The notes: generated by a model from the letters alone, not told the origin. DNA of 64,000 bases from Mycobacterium paraterrae (GCF_022430545.2 NZ_CP092488.2:4526001-4590000), one strand, 5' to 3'. Shown: positions 52,506 to 61,655, counted from the first letter of the stretch. Numbers and translations are program-made.

Positions 52506-52949
52506 ATGTCAGTTGACGATGCGGTGTTGGGTTTGTGGAAGGCGCTGTCAGGGCGTGACTGGGAAGCCGTGAAGACCTTCCTGTCCGCGGACTGCATCTA
52601 CGTCGATATGCCCGTCGGACCGACGCTGGCCGCTCGAGGTCCCGACGACATCGTCAAGCGACTCAAGGTCGGCCTCGAACCACTGGCGGGCTACCGGAAC
52701 CACGACGGGGTGCTCGTGTCGAACGGGGCCGACGCCATGTACGAGCATTCCGAGACGTGGAACTGGTCGAGCGGGGAAACCGCTGTGCTGCAATTTGTTT
52801 CGGTGCACCGCGTCGAAGACGGCAAAGTGACGCTGTGGAAGGATTATTGGGACATGGGCGGGCTGACCAACCACGCTCCGTCCACGTGGATGGAGGATCT
52901 CGCGACGGCGGACACCTCGTGGGTCTTCGACGCGACGGGGCTCATCTGA
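52506..52949 (+). CDS. SnoaL/limonene-epoxide hydrolase-like (NTF2 fold) protein
   Basis: A 147-residue NTF2-fold protein. The N-terminal AVLGLWKALSGRDWEAVKTFLSADCIYVDMP and the acidic C-terminal part around VEDGKVTLWKDYWDMGG fit the SnoaL-like/limonene epoxide hydrolase branch. The catalytic Asp/Arg/Asp network of limonene epoxide hydrolase cannot be confirmed. It is divergent from the CocE-like gene. The substrate is unknown. Confidence 0.78.
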   Translation: MSVDDAVLGLWKALSGRDWEAVKTFLSADCIYVDMPVGPTLAARGPDDIVKRLKVGLEPLAGYRNHDGVLVSNGADAMYEHSETWNWSSGETAVLQFVSVHRVEDGKVTLWKDYWDMGGLTNHAPSTWMEDLATADTSWVFDATGLI

Positions 52950-52984
52950 AATAACCGAATCGGCGACACACCGCCACGTCCGTT

Positions 52985-53215
52985 TCAGAGAAAACGTCGA
53001 GGTGGCTCAGGTGCTTCAGGCTTGTCGCCAAGAACTCGCGGCCGTTTGAAAAAGCAGGTAGCGGTAAAGGGTTTGGCCTGGTCCATTGCGAAGTTGACCA
53101 TCTCCCAACGTTGCTCCCCCAGCGCATTCGCCTTGCGCATCATGTCATTGAGAGCATCGTCGCCCGTCGCCAGGAACCACGTGTATTCCCATTGCAGCTC
53201 GTCAGTCTCGCCCAT
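52985..53215 (-). CDS. Small conserved hypothetical protein
   Basis: A 76-residue protein with an aromatic-rich start (ELQWEYTWFLATGDDALND) and a short basic/proline tail. The pattern resembles small DUF4177-like proteins, but this is not certain. An agggtagcgag segment precedes the ATG. The function is unknown. Confidence 0.6.
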   Translation of the reverse strand: MGETDELQWEYTWFLATGDDALNDMMRKANALGEQRWEMVNFAMDQAKPFTATCFFKRPRVLGDKPEAPEPPRRFL

Positions 53216-53262
53216 CTCGCTACCCTAGAACAGACTTTGGAGTCGACCGCCCATCGGAACGG

Positions 53263-54306
53263 TTAAAACCGCCCCAGGATCGGCGTGAACGCGGCGTCGA
53301 AAGTCGTTCCGAAGGCACCGAAGTCGGCACCGAGCGAGCCCAGTATCGATGCCACGCTTTCGAACGCCTGAAGGTCTGTCAATCCTGTCCCGCCGCTGAT
53401 CGCGTTGGCGAGCACTTGATCCGAGGCAAGCAGGGCCGCGTCGGCATTGAGCAGAGTCTGGTCGGCATTGGTGAACAACGCATTGGTCGCCTCGGTCACC
53501 AATTCGTACCCCGGCAGCGACGTACCCTGCGCTTGAGCGTCGACAACCACATTCTGAAGGTTCAGAATCACCGCTTGAATCTGCTCCTGAGACCCGACGA
53601 TTTCCGTCGAGGTGGAGACCAGCGACGCGAGGTCAGAGGGTTGGCCGGACACGTCGATTCCGCCCAACACCGAGTTGGCCTCAGTGAGGTCAGCAGTTGC
53701 TTCGCTCAGCAACGTGGCTGGGTCGGTGGCGGCGGGGGCCGCCGCGCTGGCGGCTATACCCGGGTCGATCACGTTGAAGTCAATAGTGCCGCCGTCGAAG
53801 ATGGTGGAGAGGCCGGCGTTGAGCTCGGCGGGTAGAACCTGGAAGATCTCGGCGTTAAGGAAGCCGAAGCCGGCCTCGAGTCCGGTCAGCTTGTCGGACA
53901 GCGACTCGGTGGTGCTCAGGGGTAGGTCGCCTGTGTTGACGGCGTTCACGAACTGCTGGCTTGCCGCCACCAGCTCTCCCGATGCGCTCGACAGCTGCTG
54001 ATCGGCGTTGACCAGTTGCGAGCTGGTCTGCAATGCCTCTGAGAAGGTGTCCTGCTGGGTCTGGATCTGGGCGATCAGTTCTTCCTGTCCCTCGAAACTC
54101 GAGAGCAGTCCCGCAGCTGACGGCAGCGACGAGGAATCGAGCCCGGAAAACAGCGTCGATACCTGCGCCATGTCGTCCTGCGCCTGCGACAGGAAAAGGT
54201 CGATGGTGTCAGCCCGGGCAACCGACGTCCCCATCAGCGCCGCGACGACGGCCGCTCCACCGGCAACACCCACACCGGCAACCCAGCGCCGACCACCATC
54301 CACCAT
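53263..54306 (-). CDS. Secreted helical protein of unknown function
   Basis: A 347-residue protein with a signal sequence (WVAGVGVAGGAAVVAALMGTSVARA, cleavage before DTIDLF). The mature chain is rich in Ala, Ser, Leu, Gln and Asp with repeated helical segments such as TFSEALQTSSQLVNADQQLS and SEATADLTEANSVLGG, suggesting long amphipathic helices or coiled coil. No cysteine is present in the mature part. It resembles mycobacterial PE-like/secreted helical proteins only in composition. Start ATG 54306; GTG 54318 is an alternative. Confidence 0.7.
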   Translation of the reverse strand: MVDGGRRWVAGVGVAGGAAVVAALMGTSVARADTIDLFLSQAQDDMAQVSTLFSGLDSSSLPSAAGLLSSFEGQEELIAQIQTQQDTFSEALQTSSQLVNADQQLSSASGELVAASQQFVNAVNTGDLPLSTTESLSDKLTGLEAGFGFLNAEIFQVLPAELNAGLSTIFDGGTIDFNVIDPGIAASAAAPAATDPATLLSEATADLTEANSVLGGIDVSGQPSDLASLVSTSTEIVGSQEQIQAVILNLQNVVVDAQAQGTSLPGYELVTEATNALFTNADQTLLNADAALLASDQVLANAISGGTGLTDLQAFESVASILGSLGADFGAFGTTFDAAFTPILGRF

Positions 54307-54431
54307 CGGGACTCCCACACTCTTGGCGCTCGGGCCGAGCGACACTGAGACACGCTCAGCGTAAGTTAAGCTCACGCTCAAACAGGCTGGCGCAAGCCAA
54401 ATTCCAGCAAGTTCACAGCGATCGAGCGAAA

Positions 54432-54872
54432 TCAGCCGCCGAGTTCGGCGAGCACCTTGAGCCTCTTGAGGGTGTCGGATGCGATGCGACCCACCTGGCC
54501 CACCGCGACCCGGTCGGCGATGTAGCCCCAGAAGCCGCCCGGCGCCTGATACGACAACCGGAACGTCACTTTCGTCTTGCCGTCCCCCGCGTCGCGCAAC
54601 CGGATACGGCCCCTCATGTTCACCCCGGTAATGCCCACCCAGGCCAGATCGCGCGGGTCGTCGAACTCGACGAACTCGATCAGCCCGCCGACCGGAACCG
54701 AGCCGATCTTCCAATGGACAAGGTAACGAGCGCCGACGCCCGGCGGCTGATCGTTGGCGCTGTCCCAACGCTCCAGTCGCGTCATGAACGACGGATAATT
54801 CTCCGGGTCACTAACGATCTTCCACACCGTGTCGCGATCGGTGTCGATGACACAGCGGCGTTCGACGCGCAT
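54432..54872 (-). CDS. SRPBCC-family protein
   Basis: A 146-residue START-like protein: MRVERRCVIDTDRDTVWKIVSDPENYPSFM, later VHWKIGSVPVGGLIEFVEFDDPRDL. The fold binds hydrophobic ligands. The first base of its ATG is the last base of the acyltransferase stop (TGATG), so it is the terminal gene of the operon. The ligand is unknown. Confidence 0.8.
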   Translation of the reverse strand: MRVERRCVIDTDRDTVWKIVSDPENYPSFMTRLERWDSANDQPPGVGARYLVHWKIGSVPVGGLIEFVEFDDPRDLAWVGITGVNMRGRIRLRDAGDGKTKVTFRLSYQAPGGFWGYIADRVAVGQVGRIASDTLKRLKVLAELGG

Positions 54873-55705
54873 CAGCCGATCACCGGGAAACGCCGCCGCG
54901 CGGCAAGGCGGTCTACCCCGCCTTGCAGGCTGGCCATCACTTTGTCGTGAACGGCCTGATCGTCGCCGTCGACCTCGATGGGATGCTGAACTTCGATCGA
55001 GATCTTGGTGGGCAGCGGGATGTGGCCCGCCAGGTCACTGACATTGAGACCCCACGGCAGCGCCAACGAGATCGGAATGCTCTTGAGCCGCAGCACTTTG
55101 TCGGCCCGCAGCAGCTTGGCCAGCCACTGCCCGCGAGACAAGAACAACGCGGCTTCCTGACCTCCCACGCTGGCCACCGGCACGATCGGCACCCCGGCCT
55201 CGCGCGCCAGCTTCACGTAGCCCATTCGTCCGTCGAAGTCGACCTTGTGCCGCTCCCACGACGGCCGAAAGACCTCGTAGTCGCCGCCCGGATAGACCAG
55301 CAGTGCCGCCCCGGACTCCAAAGCGAGGCGGGCGTTGTCGTGGTTGGCCGCCACGGTTCCGAACTTCCGCAACCATCCCAGAGGCGGCGCGGAGACGACG
55401 AGATTGTGGGCCAGTTGATAGAACGGCCGTTCCACGCCGAAGTATGAGCAGAACGCGAGCGTGAATACGAAAGTGTCAGGAGGCACGTTGCCGCCGCTGT
55501 GGTTGCCGACCAATAACACCGGGCCCTCTGCGGGAATACGATCGAGATGTTGCACGTCGGCACGGAAATACAGGGAAGCGAACAACCACGTCATGGGCAA
55601 CTGTTCGCGAATGTAATCGGGATCGCGCTGGTCAAGGTCAGCTTTAGGGACCCGCGATGTCACTTGCTCGCGGGCCCACTCCAGCGCCTCTGCTAGACCG
55701 GCCAT
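54872..55705 (-). CDS. PlsC-like phospholipid/glycerolipid acyltransferase
   Basis: A 277-residue acyltransferase of the PlsC superfamily. The catalytic NHSGGNVPPD matches HxxxxD. The glycine-rich block is VYPGGDYEVFRPSWERHKVDF, the form seen in DGAT2/TMEM68-like members rather than the EGTRS form. The start MAGLAEALEWA at 55705 is eight bases after the amidohydrolase stop. One likely function is phosphatidate or triacylglycerol synthesis; no membrane anchor beyond a short hydrophobic stretch is visible. Confidence 0.83.
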   Translation of the reverse strand: MAGLAEALEWAREQVTSRVPKADLDQRDPDYIREQLPMTWLFASLYFRADVQHLDRIPAEGPVLLVGNHSGGNVPPDTFVFTLAFCSYFGVERPFYQLAHNLVVSAPPLGWLRKFGTVAANHDNARLALESGAALLVYPGGDYEVFRPSWERHKVDFDGRMGYVKLAREAGVPIVPVASVGGQEAALFLSRGQWLAKLLRADKVLRLKSIPISLALPWGLNVSDLAGHIPLPTKISIEVQHPIEVDGDDQAVHDKVMASLQGGVDRLAARRRFPVIG

Positions 55706-55712
55706 TTTGCCT

Positions 55713-56849
55713 CTATACCCTGGTGCCCTCGTCCTTAATCGCCAGCCGGTAAAGCCGGGCCGCATTCTGGTAAGCAATCAGGTCGACCACCCGCATCGCG
55801 TCGGCAAGGCTCCAGTCGCCGTTGTCGACGAAGCCACTCAGCGCTCGATGGATTCCGTTGCGCCACAACGCTGCTCCGAGGTAATGCAGCTCAGCCGGGC
55901 CGAACCCGTCCGACGAGTAGACGATCTTGCGAAACGGCGCCAGTTCGAGCAGCCGGGCGATGAATGCGGGGGCTCGGGCACCTAGGTGGTTGATGCTCAG
56001 GCCGCCGTCGAGATACACGTTGTTGAATGCCTGAGCCAGGTAACCGGCCTCCCGTTCGTAGGGGTAGCAGTGCAGCAGCACGACCGGAGTTTCGCCAGCT
56101 TCGCGTAGAAAGTCCCGCAGATACAGCGGGTTGGCTTTGCGCAGGTCGCATTCCCGGTCGCCGAAGCCGACATGGAACTGCAGCGGTTTTCCTACCCGTA
56201 GCGCCTGATGCAGGCCGTAGCGAAGCAGCACTCGATCGGTGAGTCGAACGCCGCCAGTATCACGCCACCTGGCGGCGGCCACGGTGACTTCGGTCGCCGA
56301 CGGCTCGGTCAGGTCACCGTCGAATCCGCCACGGTAGGCCAGGATCGACTTGGTGCCGGCAGCGCCGGCGGCTCGCTCACTCAGGATGCGTTCGAACTCC
56401 GATGCGTAGTCACCTGGCGAAACCGCCGCTTGTTCGGCCACCTGTTCGAGCCGAACCACCTCGTGCGCCCGTCCGAGTGACCAGTCGGCCACGTGGCCGA
56501 TGTCGGCGACGCCCTCGGCGTATCCGGTGTCGACCAGCCAGTCGCTCACGCCGGCAGCGGGTAGGAAAATCTGCGCGAGTTCAGCCTCGGAGAACTGGTT
56601 GCGGCGATGCCAATAGTCCCGCGGCTCGGCATGTTTGGACAGGCCCAAGAGCGGCGCGCAGTGGGCGCGGATGGCGAAGCCAAGTTGGGTGTCGAAGCCC
56701 GAGTCGAAATCGGCGAGGGGTTCGGTGTTGGCCTCGTTGAGGGCATTCTCGAACCGAGCCCTGTCCCCCGCCGCCGACCAGCACCCATGCATGTGCTGGT
56801 CGATCAGTCGCACGCCGGCGATGTGCTCGGCCAGCGCTGCGGCCGTCAT
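55713..56849 (-). CDS. TIM-barrel amidohydrolase (Rv1879-like)
   Basis: A 378-residue amidohydrolase of the COG2159/FluG N-domain type. It has RLIDQHMHGCW (metal HxH), the later LQFHVGFGDREC and VVLLHCYPYERE, and the aspartate in YSSDGFGP. Length equals Mtb Rv1879. It overlaps glnA3 by four bases on the same strand. In the fungal FluG protein the amidohydrolase and glutamine-synthetase-like halves are fused. The substrate is probably a gamma-glutamyl compound or an amide. Confidence 0.87.
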   Translation of the reverse strand: MTAAALAEHIAGVRLIDQHMHGCWSAAGDRARFENALNEANTEPLADFDSGFDTQLGFAIRAHCAPLLGLSKHAEPRDYWHRRNQFSEAELAQIFLPAAGVSDWLVDTGYAEGVADIGHVADWSLGRAHEVVRLEQVAEQAAVSPGDYASEFERILSERAAGAAGTKSILAYRGGFDGDLTEPSATEVTVAAARWRDTGGVRLTDRVLLRYGLHQALRVGKPLQFHVGFGDRECDLRKANPLYLRDFLREAGETPVVLLHCYPYEREAGYLAQAFNNVYLDGGLSINHLGARAPAFIARLLELAPFRKIVYSSDGFGPAELHYLGAALWRNGIHRALSGFVDNGDWSLADAMRVVDLIAYQNAARLYRLAIKDEGTRV

Positions 56850-58198
56850 ACGCTCCAGGCCATCCGAAACTTGTCGGCGAGCTGTTCGCGATTGAGGTGG
56901 GCGTAGTTGTCGTGCTCGAAGCGCCGGACCGCCACCGTGGCGTCGACCGCGGCATCGCCCAGGATGGCGCGTACTAGCTGCGACTTGTCCAGCGCCGCAA
57001 TCACCTGCGGCTGCGACGTGGACAGCAGCTCGATGCCCGCTTTGTCCCGGTCGGTGTCGCTGAGTGTCGCCGGGTCGACCTTGACCTCCTGCGGCAACAC
57101 CGCATTGTGCTCGATGCCGTCCAACGCCAGGCCGAGGATCACGGCGGCCGCGAAGTAGGGGTTGGCCGACGGGTCGACCGCTTTGACTTCGACGTTGCCG
57201 CCGTAGGGGCTGCCAGGCCCACCGGCGACGAATCGTACTGCGGCTTCGCGGTTCTCGGTGCCCCAGCAGACGTAGGTTCCCGCCCAGTTACCCGGATGCA
57301 GTCGCAACCCCGAGACGATCGAGCCGCAGAGCAGCCCTTGAGCCTCGGGCAGTCCGCGTAGCAGTCCCGCGATGGCGCTCTCGCCGCTGCTGGTCATCCC
57401 GTGTGCCCCAACCCCGTCGGAGAACAACGGGCCGGCCGCGTTGCGGAGCGAGAAGTGTTGATGGGCACCACATCCGGCGTCGCCGACGAATGGTGTCGGT
57501 GAGAGGCTCACCCGCATGCCGTGCCGGCGGGCGATTCGGCTGACGATGATTCGGGTGAGCACCAGCTGGTCGACCGACGCAACGGGTGACTGCGGTGTCA
57601 AGGAAATCTCGAATTGATTGGTTCCGTACTCCGGATGCAGTTGCTCGATTCCGATGCCAGACAGCGACGTCGCCGCGATGACGTCCCGGACGAAGGCCTC
57701 GTGCTCCAGCACACCGGCCAAGCCGTACTGCGCCCACACGGTTGACGGCAGCGGGTGCCCGTCCGCCTGAACGAGAAGGAATTCGAGTTCGTGACCGACC
57801 AACGCCTCGAGGCCCGCGTCGGCGAGCGCCGACTCGATACGTCCGAGCGCCGTGCGACTGCATTCCGCGACCGGCGCGCCGTCCTGTTCGAAAAACGAAG
57901 CGGGCGCCCAGGCGAGCCCGTCGCCGAGAATCCGCAACGCCGACAAATCAATTCGAACCCGTTGATCGCCTATGACGCCGATGTGGTCGGTAAAAGCGAT
58001 ACCGGTGTGGTCGATAGCGAACGCGTGCCATACCGGGCTGGCGCCGAGCCCCGGATCGGCGAACGCATTGGAGCGGCGGATGGGAACGGTCTTGGCCTGG
58101 GTGAGACCGGCCGGATTGGTCACCGTGCCGATGACCGCGTCGACTCCCTCGGCCTCGAGTTGGGCGATGGCCGCGGCGGCGAGCGGTGTGGTTGTCAT
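56846..58198 (-). CDS. glnA3: Glutamine synthetase-like protein GlnA3 (Rv1878-like)
   Basis: A 450-residue protein of the glutamine synthetase superfamily, exactly the length of Mtb GlnA3. N-terminal beta-grasp region to about residue 110, then the catalytic domain with EHEFLLV-like HELEFLLVQADG, FEISLTPQSPVAS, GCGAHQHFSLRNAAG and the final SANPYFAAAVILGLALDGIEHN. GlnA3-type proteins in Streptomyces ligate glutamate to polyamines rather than ammonia, so glutamine synthesis itself is unlikely. It is next to an amidohydrolase and behind an AhpD-like gene on one strand. Confidence 0.9.
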   Translation of the reverse strand: MTTTPLAAAAIAQLEAEGVDAVIGTVTNPAGLTQAKTVPIRRSNAFADPGLGASPVWHAFAIDHTGIAFTDHIGVIGDQRVRIDLSALRILGDGLAWAPASFFEQDGAPVAECSRTALGRIESALADAGLEALVGHELEFLLVQADGHPLPSTVWAQYGLAGVLEHEAFVRDVIAATSLSGIGIEQLHPEYGTNQFEISLTPQSPVASVDQLVLTRIIVSRIARRHGMRVSLSPTPFVGDAGCGAHQHFSLRNAAGPLFSDGVGAHGMTSSGESAIAGLLRGLPEAQGLLCGSIVSGLRLHPGNWAGTYVCWGTENREAAVRFVAGGPGSPYGGNVEVKAVDPSANPYFAAAVILGLALDGIEHNAVLPQEVKVDPATLSDTDRDKAGIELLSTSQPQVIAALDKSQLVRAILGDAAVDATVAVRRFEHDNYAHLNREQLADKFRMAWSV

Positions 58199-58244
58199 CT
58201 ACCGGGAAGACGAAAGTTGGCCCCGGACTACTGAACTCGGCTCC

Positions 58245-58739
58245 TCAAACCCGGCTGGGAAGGGTGAGCGTGCACGACTGGGCGATGTCCAGGGTACGCA
58301 GAACGCGTCCCATGCCGACCCATAGTGCACACGACAACGCGAGGTCGGCAAGCAGTTCCTCGGAGAAGTGCTCGCTGCAGCGGGCCCAGAAATCCTCGTC
58401 GTCACGCAGCACCGTGTGCTCGGTGGCGAACCGGTAGGCGAACTCGGCCGCGAGACGTTCCTGGTCGCTGTATCCGGGCCAGGTGCGCCACTGGTCAGCG
58501 TGGGTGTAGAGGTCTTCGTCGACGCCGTTGGCGATCCCGTCCCCATCGCGGGTATTGACGCACACCTCGCACTCGTTGCTATGCGCGATAACCATTCGCG
58601 CCAGCTCGCGCGTTCGCATCGGCAACCGGCTGCGGTTGTACACCGCGTCGCTGAACGCTCCGATTGCGCCGCCCAACTCTGGCGACTTCGAAATCCAGCC
58701 TGCGAGGTCGTCATCTGCGAAGGTTCCGATTCGGCTCAT
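58245..58739 (-). CDS. AhpD/carboxymuconolactone decarboxylase-like protein
   Basis: A 164-residue protein of the AhpD-like/CMD family. The active-site region is RTRELARMVIAHSNECEVCVNTR, with the redox CxxC pair. The rest is helical. Members act as peroxidase-like disulphide reductases or decarboxylases. It overlaps the preceding MFS gene by 29 bp and precedes glnA3 by 46 bp on the same strand, so it is part of the same transcription unit. Confidence 0.85.
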   Translation of the reverse strand: MSRIGTFADDDLAGWISKSPELGGAIGAFSDAVYNRSRLPMRTRELARMVIAHSNECEVCVNTRDGDGIANGVDEDLYTHADQWRTWPGYSDQERLAAEFAYRFATEHTVLRDDEDFWARCSEHFSEELLADLALSCALWVGMGRVLRTLDIAQSCTLTLPSRV

Positions 58740-60852
58740 GGCTGGATGCTACGCCCGGACCGGCTGGTGGAAGGCCGACCCGAAGTTTCTGGGTGGCAAG
58801 CTCCGAGACTCGGGGCTCGTCGTCGTCCCACCCGGGTTGGCCGACGATGCGGTGGGTGATCCGGTTGAGCGCGGCCTCGACCTGAGCCCGGTCGGGTCGG
58901 CCTTCGTATCTCGGCGAGCGGCTGAGCTTGTCGATGACCCACCCCTGCAGCAGCGACGAGACGAAATCGACCTCGCGGACCCCGGACGGGGTGAGCCAGA
59001 GTCGGTCGATGTCGCGCTGTGCGTAACCGCCGTGAACCAACCGGTCGAACGTCGGCTCGAGCACCTCGTAGGGGATCCCGAATTGGTCGGCGATGTCGGT
59101 GATTCGGGCGATTCCCAGGGCTCGTTGATACCGGTTGATCCGCAACAGCGCCCACAACTCGGCGACGTCGAGCCTGCAGTCGGGTCGCATGGCGATGCTG
59201 CGCAGCCGCATACCTGGCTCAACCCGCATCAGGCGGCCAATCGCGGTTTCCAGCATGTCGTCCGGGGTCTGCGTGCTCGGCATCGCGAAACCGTCGCCGA
59301 GATCGGCCGCGCTTTGGCCGATGTCACGCAGCGGCACCTCACGCAGGAACAGCGCTAATGCGAAGCCGACCACTGCGACCGGGACCGCCCACAGGAACAC
59401 CTGGGTCAGCGACGCGGCGTAGGCGGCGACGATCGGCGCGGCTTGCGCGTGCGGCAGTCGGTGCAGCGCCTCCGGTGAACTGGCCGCGGCCGGAGCCGCA
59501 TGCGACGCCAGCAGCGCCGGACCGATGCGACTATGCAGAAAGTTGGTGAACAACGAGCCGAAGATCGCCGCGCCAAACGAGCTGCCGATGGTCCGGAAGA
59601 ACGTCACCCCCGACGTCGCGACGCCCAGATCCTCGAACCTCGAGGTGTTCTGCACGATCAGCACCAGTACCTGCATGCACGACCCGATCCCGGCGCCGAG
59701 GATGAACAGATAAATTGATTGGACCAGCGCCGATGTGGACGGGTCCATCCGCGACATCAGGAAGAAGGCCAGCGCCATCACCGCCGTACCGGCGACCGGG
59801 AAGATCTTGTAGCGTCCGGTGCGGCCGACCAAGACACCGCTGCCCATCGACGTCGACAGCATGCCCGCCACCATCGGCAGCGTGCGCAGACCCGACGTGG
59901 TCGCCGACACCCCGTCGACGAACTGCATATAGGTGGGAAGAAAGGTCAGTGCGCCCAGCATGGCGAACCCAACCACGAAGGACAGCACGCAACACACCGC
60001 GAAGACCGGATTGGCGAACAACCGGATCGGCAGGATCGGGGCCGATTCCGGCCCGGACGCTCGGCTTTCGACCCAGACGAAGAGGCCCAGCGCCACCACG
60101 GAGGCGACGAACAACCCGATGATGGTCGGCGAACCCCACGGATAGGTGGTCCCACCCCAGCTGGTCGCCAGCGTCAACCCGGTCGCGCCCAAACCCACGA
60201 AGAGGATTCCGGCATAGTCGATGACCGGTTTCGCCCGCGCAGCGAGCGCCGGAATCGCCGCCGCGGCAACGAAAAACACCACGACCGAGACCGGCACGTT
60301 GACCCAGAATGCCCATCGCCAAGTCAGGTGGTCGGTGAAATACCCGCCGAGCAGCGGGCCGATCACGGTCGTCACGCCGAACACCGCACCCAGCGCGCCC
60401 TGATAGCGGCCGCGATCGCGTAGCGGAATCACCTCGCCGATCAGCGCGGTCGCGGTGACGGTGATGGCACCGCCACCGATGCCCTGCAGCGCGCGGGCGC
60501 CCACCAGCATGGTCATCGACTGCGCGAGCCCGCACAGCACCGAGCCGGTGACGAAGAACGTCACCGCCGCCTGGAATATCCGCTTGCGGCCGAACAGGTC
60601 TCCGAGTCTGCCCACCAGCGCGGTGACAATCGTCGATGCCAGTAGATAGCTGGTGACCACCCACGACTGATGTCCCGCCCCGCCGAGGTCGGAGACGATC
60701 GTGGGCAATGCGGTCGCGACGATGGTCTGGTCGAGCGCCGCCAGCAACATGCCCAGCACAATTGCCAGGAAGACGAAATTGCGTTGCCGCGGGCTGACCA
60801 GCGCACCGCTGGTCTCCGGTTCAGGTGGGGTCGTGCTCTGCGCTCTCGTCAT
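58711..60852 (-). CDS. DHA2-type MFS drug exporter with C-terminal cytoplasmic domain (Rv1877-like)
   Basis: A 713-residue transporter of the 14-helix EmrB/QacA subfamily. Motif A is GRLGDLFGRKRIFQ, motif C is GVTTVIGPLLGGYF and the first helix is LGMLLAALDQTIVATALP. The membrane part ends at about residue 520. The remaining roughly 190 residues are soluble and look like a winged-helix module (GIARITDIADQFGIPYEVLE and LWLTPSGVREVDF). Position next to bfrA matches Mtb Rv1877 (687). Efflux substrate unknown. It begins 19 bp after the bfrA stop. Confidence 0.88.
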   Translation of the reverse strand: MTRAQSTTPPEPETSGALVSPRQRNFVFLAIVLGMLLAALDQTIVATALPTIVSDLGGAGHQSWVVTSYLLASTIVTALVGRLGDLFGRKRIFQAAVTFFVTGSVLCGLAQSMTMLVGARALQGIGGGAITVTATALIGEVIPLRDRGRYQGALGAVFGVTTVIGPLLGGYFTDHLTWRWAFWVNVPVSVVVFFVAAAAIPALAARAKPVIDYAGILFVGLGATGLTLATSWGGTTYPWGSPTIIGLFVASVVALGLFVWVESRASGPESAPILPIRLFANPVFAVCCVLSFVVGFAMLGALTFLPTYMQFVDGVSATTSGLRTLPMVAGMLSTSMGSGVLVGRTGRYKIFPVAGTAVMALAFFLMSRMDPSTSALVQSIYLFILGAGIGSCMQVLVLIVQNTSRFEDLGVATSGVTFFRTIGSSFGAAIFGSLFTNFLHSRIGPALLASHAAPAAASSPEALHRLPHAQAAPIVAAYAASLTQVFLWAVPVAVVGFALALFLREVPLRDIGQSAADLGDGFAMPSTQTPDDMLETAIGRLMRVEPGMRLRSIAMRPDCRLDVAELWALLRINRYQRALGIARITDIADQFGIPYEVLEPTFDRLVHGGYAQRDIDRLWLTPSGVREVDFVSSLLQGWVIDKLSRSPRYEGRPDRAQVEAALNRITHRIVGQPGWDDDEPRVSELATQKLRVGLPPAGPGVASSHEPNRNLRR

Positions 60853-60871
60853 ACGCAGCAGCTATACCCGC

Positions 60872-61372
60872 TCAGTTGCCGGCTTGACCTGTCGACGGCG
60901 GGCGGGAGACGCACTGAGCCGAGTACAGCTCTTCGCCGAGCTTGTCCATCAGCTGCAGCTGAGTCTCCAGGTAGTCGACGTGGTTTTCCTCGTCAGCAAT
61001 GATGCCCTCGAGCAGGAATGCGCTGGTCGAGTCCTGTTTTTCCCGGCACATGATGACGCCCGGCTTGAGACGGTTGAGCACCTCGTACTCAATCGCCAAG
61101 TCGGCCTCGAACTGCTCGCGCAACGTCTGGCCGATGCGCAGGGAGAAGAGACGCTGATAGTTCGGCAAGCCGTCCAGCAGCAGGATGCGGTCGGTGATCG
61201 CCTCGGCGTGGCGCATCTCGTCGAACGACTCGGCGCGGGTGTGGCCCGCCAGTTCGGTGAATCCCCAATTCTCTTGCATTTTCGAATGCAGAAAATACTG
61301 ATTGATCGCGGTGAGCTCGCTGGTCAATTGCTCATTGAGCAGACGTAGAACGTCCGGGTCGCCTTGCACCAT
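60872..61372 (-). CDS. bfrA: Bacterioferritin BfrA (Rv1876-like)
   Basis: A 166-residue heme-containing ferritin that oxidises and stores iron as a 24-mer. It matches the Mtb protein nearly throughout: GDPDVLRLLNEQLTSELTAINQYFLHS and LGEELYSAQCVSRPP. Ferroxidase ligands Glu19, Glu52 and His55 are visible, and the heme Met53 is in FDEMRHAEAIT. The 3' end carries a short STGQAGN extension. Two tandem IdeR boxes lie about 265-310 bp upstream. Confidence 0.96.
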   Translation of the reverse strand: MVQGDPDVLRLLNEQLTSELTAINQYFLHSKMQENWGFTELAGHTRAESFDEMRHAEAITDRILLLDGLPNYQRLFSLRIGQTLREQFEADLAIEYEVLNRLKPGVIMCREKQDSTSAFLLEGIIADEENHVDYLETQLQLMDKLGEELYSAQCVSRPPSTGQAGN

Positions 61373-61636
61373 TACTCCTCGTCTAGATTGCCGCAGCGCA
61401 TGTCGGGGTTACGCTACCGCAGGTCAAAACCCTTGTCACCGAAGGTAATACTCACTTCGGACAGCATCCCCTAACTAATTCGAGCTAACGCGGAACAACA
61501 TTTCACGGTGCCGCGCACAAATCCGCCGCGACGCGCCCGGCGCAAATGTCTCTACAAGGCCGAGCCGATTTCTGGGCGACCGACGCGGTGGGAACCCCGC
61601 GCTCGGCGCCGTGCGCCGCCCGACCAACCCGAGAAG

Positions 61637-61655
61637 TTAGGTTAGCCTTTACGAA
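61637..61655. promoter_or_regulatory. IdeR iron box 1
   Basis: TTAGGTTAGCCTTTACGAA matches the 19-bp IdeR consensus at 14 of 19 positions, including the entire left half. Confidence 0.65.
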
